Below, in pieces: positions 57,079 through 64,000 of a stretch of DNA of 64,000 nucleotides (position 1 is the first letter of the stretch; the number at the start of each line of letters is the position of its first letter). The DNA comes from Enterobacter sp. Its GTDB lineage: Bacteria > Pseudomonadota > Gammaproteobacteria > Enterobacterales > Enterobacteriaceae. The position numbers and the translations under genes are program-made. Under the pieces are notes generated by a model. The model was not told the origin of the DNA. It saw only the letters and a list, made by a program, of their open reading frames with translations, and made no database searches. The DNA lies in NCBI GenBank assembly GCA_022649305.1, contig JALCNW010000013.1, forward strand, positions 1 through 64,000, written 5' to 3'.

Positions 57079-58431
57079 GTGTTTATTGGTTTTGACTACG
57101 GTACGGCAAACTGCTCGGTCGCAGTAATGGATAACGATCAGCCTCGTCTGCTGAAAATGGAAAAAGAGAGCACACTGTTGCCATCCATGCTTTGCGCCCC
57201 GACGCGTGAAGCCGTGAGCGAGTGGCTGTATCGCCATCATCAGGTACCTGCTAGCGCTGGGGAAACCCAGGCACTGCTGCGTCGTGCGGTCAATTTTAAC
57301 CGTGAAGAAGATATCGAGGTCACGCCTTCCAGCGTCCAGTTCGGCCTCTCTTCTTTAGGTCAATACATCGAAGATCCTGAAGAGGTTTACTTCGTTAAAT
57401 CCCCAAAATCCTTCCTCGGTGCCAGCGGGCTTAAGCCGCAGCAGGTGGCGTTGTTTGAAGATTTGGTGTGCGCCATGATGCTGCATATCCGCAATCAGGC
57501 GCAGACGCAGGTTTCAGAGGCGATCACCCAGGCGGTAATAGGACGCCCGATTAACTTCCAGGGTCTGGGCGGTGATGATGCGAACCACCAGGCGCAAGGT
57601 ATTCTTGAGCGTGCAGCGCACCGCGCGGGTTTCCGCGATGTGGTATTCCAGTATGAACCCGTTGCTGCTGGTCTGGATTTTGAAGCCACGCTGCGCGAAG
57701 AAAAACGCGTGCTGGTGGTGGATATTGGCGGGGGTACTACGGACTGCTCGCTGCTGCTGATGGGTCCACAATGGCACCAGCGGCGCGATCGCGAAAATAG
57801 CCTGCTGGGCCACAGCGGCTGTCGCGTCGGCGGTAACGATCTGGACATCGCGCTGGCTTTCAAGAGCCTGATGCCGCTGCTCGGTATGGGTGGTCAAACC
57901 GAGAAAGGCACCGCCCTGCCTATCCTGCCGTGGTGGAACGCCGTCGCCATCAACGACGTGCCAGCACAGAGCGACTTCTACAGCACCGCGAATGGCCGTT
58001 TCCTGAACGATCTGGTACGCGATGCCCAGGATGGCGACAAAGTCGCGCTGCTGCATAAGGTCTGGCGTCAACGCCTGAGTTATCGCGTGGTCCGTAGCGC
58101 AGAAGAGAGCAAAATTGCGCTTTCCGACGTCGTTGAGCACGCCGTGACGCTGCCGTTTATCAGCGACGAACTGGCTACCGCCATTTCTCAGCACGGGCTT
58201 GAAACCGCATTAACCCAGCCACTACAGCGTATTCTGGAGCAGGTTCAACTGGCGCTGGAAAACGGCAAAGAGAAGCCGGACGTGATTTATCTGACCGGCG
58301 GTAGCGCCCGCTCACCGCTGATCAAAAAGGCGCTGGCAGAACAGTTGCCGGGTATTCCCATTGCCGGTGGCGATGACTTCGGTTCCGTTACAGCAGGCCT
58401 GGCGCGCTGGGCGAAGGTGATGTTTAGCTAA
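57079..58431 (+). CDS. yegD: YegD, Hsp70-related ATPase
   Basis: YegD is a divergent Hsp70/actin-superfamily protein of unknown role. The open frame begins at 56854, but homology begins at FIGFDYGTANCSVAVM. I chose the GTG at 57079, with GGGGA 8 bases ahead, giving 450 residues as in E. coli; an ATG at 57064 has no ribosome site. The phosphate-1 loop is GFDYGTANCSVA, phosphate-2 is VVDIGGGTTDCSLL, and the adenosine motif is IYLTGGSARSPLIKKAL. It lacks the Hsp70 substrate-binding domain and lid. Here it is directly followed by mdtA. Confidence 0.94.
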   Translation: MFIGFDYGTANCSVAVMDNDQPRLLKMEKESTLLPSMLCAPTREAVSEWLYRHHQVPASAGETQALLRRAVNFNREEDIEVTPSSVQFGLSSLGQYIEDPEEVYFVKSPKSFLGASGLKPQQVALFEDLVCAMMLHIRNQAQTQVSEAITQAVIGRPINFQGLGGDDANHQAQGILERAAHRAGFRDVVFQYEPVAAGLDFEATLREEKRVLVVDIGGGTTDCSLLLMGPQWHQRRDRENSLLGHSGCRVGGNDLDIALAFKSLMPLLGMGGQTEKGTALPILPWWNAVAINDVPAQSDFYSTANGRFLNDLVRDAQDGDKVALLHKVWRQRLSYRVVRSAEESKIALSDVVEHAVTLPFISDELATAISQHGLETALTQPLQRILEQVQLALENGKEKPDVIYLTGGSARSPLIKKALAEQLPGIPIAGGDDFGSVTAGLARWAKVMFS

Positions 58432-58436
58432 TGTGG

Positions 58437-58470
58437 TAGCGCCGGGTGGCGCTTCGCTTACCCGGTGTAC
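58437..58470. repeat. REP-like palindrome after yegD
   Basis: The sequence AGCGCCGGGTGGCGCTTCGC, continuing TTACCCGGT, has the GCCGGGTGGCGC / GCGCTTCGCTTACCCGG layout of a REP unit. The stem CCGGGT pairs with ACCCGG. It begins 5 bases after the yegD stop and probably stabilises or ends its mRNA. Confidence 0.75.
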
Positions 58471-58555
58471 GTTTCCAGTATTTTGGGCGCAGTTCACAGC
58501 CGCCACCTCGCGAAACACACGCCTCTCTATCAGACAATTCCAGACAGTCTTCCTT

Positions 58556-58573
58556 ATTTCCTCCATTTTTCTG
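58556..58573 (+). promoter_or_regulatory. Candidate BaeR box upstream of mdtA
   Basis: The stretch ATTTCCTCCATTTTTCTG matches 12 of 18 positions of the BaeR consensus TTTTTCTCCATDATTGGC, including the CTCCAT core, 62 bases before the mdtA start. BaeSR-controlled mdtABC is established in E. coli. The right half of the site is poor. Confidence 0.4.
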
Positions 58574-58634
58574 CCGTGTTAGCTGACTAAACTAGTATCA
58601 TTCCCCGAAATGTTCAGGATGAGAACGTATAACG

Positions 58635-59873
58635 ATGAAAGGTAGTCACAAATCCCGCTGGGCAATCGCCGCTGGTGTCATTGTGGTGGCTCTTGCCGCC
58701 GCCTGGTACTGGCACAGCCACGCGTCACCCACTGAGACCGCTACACAGCAGCAACGCCCTGGCGGCGGTGGACGCCAGGGTATGCGCAGTGGCCCGCTGG
58801 CTCCGGTGCAGGCCGCTACGGCGGTTAGCAAATCCGTTCCTCGTTATCTCTCTGGATTAGGCACCATAACCGCTGCAAACACCGTCACCGTGCGCAGCCG
58901 CGTCGATGGGCAGTTGCTGGCCATTCACTTCCAGGAAGGCCAGCAGGTCAAAGCCGGCGATCTGCTGGCGGAGATCGACCCGAGTCAGTTCAAAGTGGCG
59001 CTGGCTCAGGCACAGGGCCAACTCGCAAAAGATAACGCCACACTTGCCAACGCCCGGCGCGATTTAACTCGCTATCAGCAACTGGTGAAGACCAATCTGG
59101 TATCGCGCCAGGAGCTGGATACTCAACAATCGCTGGTGAGTGAGGCGCAAGGCACGCTCAAGGCTGACGAAGCCGCCGTGGCCAGCGCACAGCTTCAGCT
59201 CGACTGGAGCCGCATCACCGCTCCGATTGACGGGCGCGTGGGCCTGAAGCAGGTTGATATTGGCAACCAAATTTCGAGTGGCGATACCACCGGCATCGTG
59301 GTCCTTACCCAAACGCATCCTATCGATCTCGTATTCACACTACCCGAAAGCAATATCGCCACCGTCGTGCAGGCGCAAAAAGCCGGGCAGACGCTGGCCG
59401 TAGAAGCCTGGGATCGCGCCAATAAATCGAAACTGAGCGATGGCACCCTGCTGAGTCTGGATAACCAGATTGATGCCACCACCGGTACCATCAAACTGAA
59501 AGCACGCTTTTCTAATCAGGACGATGCCCTGTTCCCGAATCAATTCGTCAACGCCCGCATGCTGGTCGCCACGCAGGAAAACGCCGTCGTCATCCCTACG
59601 GCCGCACTGCAAATGGGCAACGAAGGCAACTTTGTCTGGGTGCTGAACAGCGATAACAAGGTCAGCAAACATCTGGTGAAACCGGGGATTCAGGACAGCC
59701 AAACGGTGGTTATCAGCGCGGGGCTTTCTGCGGGAGATCGTGTAGTGACCGACGGGATCGACCGTTTGACCGAAGGCGCGAAAGTCGAAGTAGTGGAAGC
59801 GCACAGCGAGACGACCGCAGCCGTTGAGAAACCGGCGAAACGCGAGCAGGCGAAACAGGGAGCGCATTACTGA
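58635..59873 (+). CDS. mdtA: RND efflux periplasmic adaptor MdtA
   Basis: MdtA links the inner-membrane pump MdtBC to TolC for export of novobiocin, bile salts and some metals. It has 412 residues (415 in E. coli). The N-terminal signal or anchor is at about 9-27 ([18 protein letters not shown]). A biotinyl-lipoyl-like domain is split around a coiled hairpin ([31 protein letters not shown], then [21 protein letters not shown]), followed by beta-barrel and membrane-proximal domains. The stop TGA shares one base with the mdtB ATG. A possible BaeR site lies upstream. Confidence 0.97.
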   Translation: MKGSHKSRWAIAAGVIVVALAAAWYWHSHASPTETATQQQRPGGGGRQGMRSGPLAPVQAATAVSKSVPRYLSGLGTITAANTVTVRSRVDGQLLAIHFQEGQQVKAGDLLAEIDPSQFKVALAQAQGQLAKDNATLANARRDLTRYQQLVKTNLVSRQELDTQQSLVSEAQGTLKADEAAVASAQLQLDWSRITAPIDGRVGLKQVDIGNQISSGDTTGIVVLTQTHPIDLVFTLPESNIATVVQAQKAGQTLAVEAWDRANKSKLSDGTLLSLDNQIDATTGTIKLKARFSNQDDALFPNQFVNARMLVATQENAVVIPTAALQMGNEGNFVWVLNSDNKVSKHLVKPGIQDSQTVVISAGLSAGDRVVTDGIDRLTEGAKVEVVEAHSETTAAVEKPAKREQAKQGAHY

Positions 59874-62800
59874 TGCAGGTGTTACCGCCGAGTTCAACGG
59901 GTGGGCCATCACGCCTGTTTATTATGCGCCCCGTTGCCACCACGCTGCTGATGGTCGCCATTCTGCTGGCGGGGATTATTGGCTACCGCTTTCTGCCCGT
60001 TTCCGCCCTGCCCGAAGTGGACTACCCGACGATACAGGTCATCACGCTCTATCCCGGCGCCAGCCCGGATGTGGTGACGTCCGCCATCACCGCCCCGCTG
60101 GATCGCCAGTTCGGCCAGATGTCAGGCTTAAAGCAGATGTCCTCGCAAAGCTCCGGCGGCGCCTCGGTGGTTACGCTCCAGTTCCAGCTCACGCTGCCGC
60201 TGGACGTTGCCGAGCAGGAAGTACAGGCTGCGATTAACGCCGCCACCAACCTGCTGCCATCCGATCTGCCGAATCCACCGGTATACAGCAAGGTGAACCC
60301 TGCGGATCCGCCGATCATGACGCTTGCCGTTACCTCAACCGCGATGCCAATGACGCAGGTTGAGGACATGGTCGAAACACGCGTGGCGCAGAAAATTTCT
60401 CAGGTGTCTGGTGTGGGTCTGGTCACGCTTTCCGGCGGCCAGCGCCCTGCCGTACGTGTAAAGCTCAACGCACAGGCGATTGCCGCGCTGGGGCTGACCA
60501 GCGAAACCATCCGTAGCGCCATCACCAACGCCAACGTGAACTCGGCGAAAGGTTCACTTGATGGCCCTACTCGTGCGGTGACGCTCTCTGCCAACGATCA
60601 AATGCAGTCCGCTGATGAATATCGCCAGCTGATTGTCGCCTATCAAAACGGTGCGCCCATTCGTCTGGGCGATATTGCCACGGTTGAGCAAGGGGCCGAA
60701 AATAGCTGGCTTGGCGCGTGGGCCAATAATGAACGAGCGATCGTGATGAACGTCCAGCGTCAGCCGGGCGCGAACATTATCGACACCGCCGACAGCATTC
60801 GAGCCATGCTCCCGCAGCTGATCGAAAGTCTGCCAAAATCGGTCAGCGTGAAGGTGCTTTCTGACCGCACCACCAACATCCGCGCCTCCGTCAGCGACAC
60901 GCAGTTTGAACTGATGCTGGCGATAGCGCTGGTGGTGATGATTATTTACGTCTTTCTGCGCAACGTCCCGGCAACCATTATTCCCGCCGTCGCCGTACCG
61001 CTGTCGTTGGTCGGGACCTTCGCCGTTATGGTGTTCCTTGATTTCTCGATCAACAACCTGACGCTGATGGCGCTGACCATCGCCACCGGTTTTGTGGTGG
61101 ATGACGCTATCGTCGTTATCGAAAACATCTCGCGCTATATCGAAAAAGGCGAAAAGCCTTTGGCTGCTGCGCTGAAAGGGGCAGGCGAAATCGGTTTTAC
61201 CATTATCTCACTGACTTTCTCGCTGATTGCGGTACTGATCCCCCTGCTGTTTATGGGCGATATTGTTGGCCGCCTGTTCCGCGAATTTGCGGTGACGCTG
61301 GCGGTCGCCATACTGATTTCCGCCGTCGTCTCCCTGACGCTGACGCCGATGATGTGCGCGCGCATGCTGAGCGTGGAATCCCTGCGCAAGCAAAACCGTT
61401 TTTCCCGCGCGTCTGAGCGTATGTTTGAACGCATTATCGCCGCCTATGGCCGCATGCTGGCAAAAGTACTGAATCATCCGTGGGCAACCCTGAGCGTGGC
61501 GCTGGGAACCCTGGCACTCAGCGTGATGCTGTGGATTTTTATCCCAAAAGGCTTCTTCCCGATTCAGGATAACGGCATCATTCAGGGCACGCTTCAGGCA
61601 CCGCAGTCGGTGTCCTTTGCCAGCATGGCCCAACGCCAGCAAGCGGTGTCGGAAGCGATCATGAAAGATCCGGCGGTCGAAAGCCTGACCTCATTCGTTG
61701 GCGTGGATGGCACGAATCCGTCGCTCAACAGCGCGCGTCTGCAAATCAACCTAAAACCGCTGGACGATCGCGACGACCGCGTGAATACCGTGATTGCACG
61801 CCTACAAAATGCGGCGGCAAAGATTCCAGGCGTGGAGATATACCTACAGCCCACGCAGGATTTGACGATTGATACTACGGTCAGCCGCACCCAGTATCAG
61901 TTCACGCTTCAGGCCACCAGCCTGGAGGCGCTCAGTACCTGGGTGCCTCAACTGGTAGACAAGCTCAGGGCACTGCCACAACTGTCGGATGTGAGCAGCG
62001 ACTGGCAGGACAAAGGGTTAGCCGCCTACGTCAACGTCAACCGCGATACCGCGAGTCGTCTGGGCATTACCATGGCCGATGTCGATAACGCGCTGTATAA
62101 CGCCTTCGGTCAGCGTCTGATCTCCACCATTTATACCCAGGCTAACCAGTATCGCGTGGTGCTTGAGCACGACACTGCACAAACGCCAGGCCTGGCCGCG
62201 TTAGATTCAGTGCGCCTGACCGGTAAAGACGGCGGCATCGTACCGTTAAGCGCAATCGCCACCGTCGAGCAGCGCTTTAGGCCGCTGGCAGTGAATCATC
62301 TGGATCAGTTTCCATCGACCACCATCTCATTTAACGTCCCGGACAATTACTCGCTGGGCGAGGCGGTAGAAGCGATTCTGAATGCCGAAAAAACGCTTAA
62401 TTTCCCTACCGAAATCCAGACTCAGTTCCAGGGCAGCACGCTGGCCTTCCAGGCCGCGCTGGGGAACACCATCTGGCTGATTGTCGCGGCCGTAGTGGCG
62501 ATGTATATCGTGCTCGGCGTGCTCTATGAAAGCTTTATTCATCCGATCACTATCCTCTCTACCCTGCCGACCGCAGGCGTGGGTGCGCTGTTGGCGCTGT
62601 GGCTGGCGGGAAGCGAGCTGGACGTGATTGCGATTATCGGCATCATTTTGCTGATCGGGATCGTCAAGAAAAATGCCATCATGATGATCGACTTCGCCCT
62701 GGCCGCCGAGCGCGAACAGGGTATGCCGCCGCGCGAGGCCATCTATCAGGCCTGCCTGCTGCGTTTTCGCCCCATTCTGATGACCACTATGGCGGCCCTG

Positions 62801-62995
62801 CTGGGCGCGCTGCCGCTGATGCTCAGCACCGGTGTGGGTGCTGAACTGCGGCGTCCGCTGGGGATCGGCATGGTCGGCGGTCTGCTGGTCAGCCAGGTAC
62901 TGACGCTGTTTACCACCCCGGTGATTTATCTGCTGTTCGACAGCCTGGCGCTGAAGATGAAAACCCGCTTCCCGAAACGTGAAGAGGAGGCGTAA
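59873..62995 (+). CDS. mdtB: RND efflux pump subunit MdtB
   Basis: MdtB is one of the two different RND subunits of the MdtBC heterotrimer, which uses the proton gradient. It has 1040 residues with the standard 12 membrane segments: TM1 at about 16-36 ([28 protein letters not shown]), two large periplasmic loops (after TM1 and TM7), and TM4 [13 protein letters not shown] with the proton-relay Asp pair. TM10-12 ([22 protein letters not shown] and beyond) are complete. The next gene starts directly at the stop. Confidence 0.98.
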   Translation: MQVLPPSSTGGPSRLFIMRPVATTLLMVAILLAGIIGYRFLPVSALPEVDYPTIQVITLYPGASPDVVTSAITAPLDRQFGQMSGLKQMSSQSSGGASVVTLQFQLTLPLDVAEQEVQAAINAATNLLPSDLPNPPVYSKVNPADPPIMTLAVTSTAMPMTQVEDMVETRVAQKISQVSGVGLVTLSGGQRPAVRVKLNAQAIAALGLTSETIRSAITNANVNSAKGSLDGPTRAVTLSANDQMQSADEYRQLIVAYQNGAPIRLGDIATVEQGAENSWLGAWANNERAIVMNVQRQPGANIIDTADSIRAMLPQLIESLPKSVSVKVLSDRTTNIRASVSDTQFELMLAIALVVMIIYVFLRNVPATIIPAVAVPLSLVGTFAVMVFLDFSINNLTLMALTIATGFVVDDAIVVIENISRYIEKGEKPLAAALKGAGEIGFTIISLTFSLIAVLIPLLFMGDIVGRLFREFAVTLAVAILISAVVSLTLTPMMCARMLSVESLRKQNRFSRASERMFERIIAAYGRMLAKVLNHPWATLSVALGTLALSVMLWIFIPKGFFPIQDNGIIQGTLQAPQSVSFASMAQRQQAVSEAIMKDPAVESLTSFVGVDGTNPSLNSARLQINLKPLDDRDDRVNTVIARLQNAAAKIPGVEIYLQPTQDLTIDTTVSRTQYQFTLQATSLEALSTWVPQLVDKLRALPQLSDVSSDWQDKGLAAYVNVNRDTASRLGITMADVDNALYNAFGQRLISTIYTQANQYRVVLEHDTAQTPGLAALDSVRLTGKDGGIVPLSAIATVEQRFRPLAVNHLDQFPSTTISFNVPDNYSLGEAVEAILNAEKTLNFPTEIQTQFQGSTLAFQAALGNTIWLIVAAVVAMYIVLGVLYESFIHPITILSTLPTAGVGALLALWLAGSELDVIAIIGIILLIGIVKKNAIMMIDFALAAEREQGMPPREAIYQACLLRFRPILMTTMAALLGALPLMLSTGVGAELRRPLGIGMVGGLLVSQVLTLFTTPVIYLLFDSLALKMKTRFPKREEEA

Positions 62996-64000
62996 GTGAA
63001 GTTTTTCGCCCTCTTCATCTACCGCCCGGTGGCGACGATTTTGATTTCGCTCGCCATTACCCTGTGCGGCGTGCTCGGCTTCCGTCTGTTGCCGGTGGCC
63101 CCGCTGCCGCAGGTGGATTTCCCGGTGATTATGGTTAGCGCCTCCCTGCCGGGCGCATCGCCAGAAACGATGGCGTCGTCGGTAGCGACGCCGCTGGAGC
63201 GTTCGCTGGGCCGTATTGCGGGGGTCAATGAAATGACCTCCAGCAGTTCGCTCGGCAGCACGCGTATTATTCTGGAATTCAATTTTAATCGTGACATTAA
63301 CGGCGCGGCGCGCGACGTGCAGGCAGCGATCAACGCCGCACAAAGCCTGCTGCCGAGCGGGATGCCGAGCCGACCGACCTATCGTAAAGCCAACCCATCC
63401 GATGCGCCGATCATGATTTTGACGCTGACCTCGGATACCTATTCTCAGGGCGAGCTGTACGATTTTGCCTCGACCCAACTGGCGCAGACCATCGCGCAAA
63501 TCGACGGCGTGGGCGACGTGGATGTGGGCGGTAGCTCCCTGCCCGCCGTGCGTGTGGGATTAAACCCGCAGGCGTTGTTTAATCAGGGCGTCTCGCTGGA
63601 TGACGTGCGCAGCGCCATCAGCGATGCCAACGTGCGCAAACCGCAGGGAGCCATTGAAGACAGCAGCCGACGCTGGCAGATCCAGACCAACGACGAACTG
63701 AAAACCGCCGCCGAATATCAGCCGCTGATTATTCACTACAACAACGGCGCGGCGGTGCGTTTAAGCGATGTGGCAAACGTCACCGATTCTGTACAGGACG
63801 TGCGTAACGCCGGGATGACCAACGCCAAACCGGCCATCCTGCTGATGATCCGCAAACTGCCAGAAGCCAATATCATCCAGACGGTGAACAGCATTCGTGA
63901 ACGTTTGCCGGAACTACAAGAGACCATTCCGGCAGCTATCGATCTGCAAATCGCCCAGGATCGCTCCCCGACTATCCGCGCCTCGCTGGAGGAGGTGGAA
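62996..64000 (+). CDS. mdtC: RND efflux pump subunit MdtC (5' part, runs off the window)
   Basis: The first 335 codons of MdtC are present; the full protein should be about 1025 residues. The start is a GTG at 62996, immediately after the mdtB TAA, with a strong AGGAGG five bases upstream. It reads [25 protein letters not shown] and continues with the first periplasmic PN1/PN2 porter domain ([65 protein letters not shown]). It is complete and in frame to the window edge. Confidence 0.97.
   Translation, partial: MKFFALFIYRPVATILISLAITLCGVLGFRLLPVAPLPQVDFPVIMVSASLPGASPETMASSVATPLERSLGRIAGVNEMTSSSSLGSTRIILEFNFNRDINGAARDVQAAINAAQSLLPSGMPSRPTYRKANPSDAPIMILTLTSDTYSQGELYDFASTQLAQTIAQIDGVGDVDVGGSSLPAVRVGLNPQALFNQGVSLDDVRSAISDANVRKPQGAIEDSSRRWQIQTNDELKTAAEYQPLIIHYNNGAAVRLSDVANVTDSVQDVRNAGMTNAKPAILLMIRKLPEANIIQTVNSIRERLPELQETIPAAIDLQIAQDRSPTIRASLEEVE

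Noticed and set aside
62327-63499. 390-codon open frame antisense to mdtB and mdtC
   Set aside because: It spans the junction of two clear RND genes on the other strand and its translation is Arg/Gln/His-rich low-complexity, as is typical for shadow frames in GC-rich genes.

Overview
The window is ordinary, continuous chromosome from a member of the Enterobacteriaceae. The core genes hisFI, gnd, ugd, galF, the wca set, wza-wzb-wzc, yegH, asmA, dcd, udk, dgcE, alkA, yegD and mdtABC are in Escherichia-like order and nearly all have Escherichia-like lengths. An NAD-dependent epimerase (uge type) lies between wzz and ugd, and yegD sits directly next to mdtA. That layout suggests an Enterobacter, Leclercia or Lelliottia-like genus rather than E. 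coli, but I cannot settle the genus from sequence alone. I found no tRNA, rRNA, insertion sequence, prophage or CRISPR.

Layout. 1-1500: end of the histidine operon (hisA tail, hisF, hisI), closed by a bidirectional terminator. 1512-6545: wzzB, a forward-strand UDP-sugar epimerase (uge), ugd and gnd. 6681-22969: an O-antigen cluster on the minus strand. Read in transcription order it is promoter, JUMPstart/ops, manC, manB, wzy, two glycosyltransferases, a MurJ-like flippase, two glycosyltransferases, wbaP, one glycosyltransferase, rfbB, rfbA, rfbD, rfbC. 23229-24128: galF. 24307-46913: a complete colanic acid operon on the minus strand (wza to wcaM), with its own JUMPstart/ops leader at 46914-47606. 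47607-58431: housekeeping and signalling genes. 58635-64000: mdtA, mdtB and the first 335 codons of mdtC.

How the genes work together. The O-antigen block makes GDP-mannose (ManC, ManB) and dTDP-rhamnose (RfbBADC). UDP-glucuronate and probably UDP-galacturonate are available from Ugd and Uge. WbaP primes on undecaprenyl phosphate with galactose-1-phosphate, and five GT-B-type glycosyltransferases could complete a unit of about six sugars. The MurJ-like protein would flip it, Wzy would polymerise it and WzzB would set chain length. The colanic acid block duplicates several of these roles with its own primer (WcaJ), flippase (WzxC), polymerase (WcaD), GDP-mannose enzymes (CpsB, CpsG), GDP-fucose branch (Gmd, Fcl) and export machinery (Wza, Wzb, Wzc).

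The least ordinary parts are the AT-rich centre of the O-antigen cluster, with a MurJ-like flippase and a G9 tract inside a glycosyltransferase gene; two related GC-rich inverted-repeat elements inside the colanic acid operon; two JUMPstart leaders whose hairpins differ by compensatory changes; and a palindrome sitting on the predicted uge promoter. I did not find a clearly new biological system. The O-unit encoded here is the part most likely to be undescribed.
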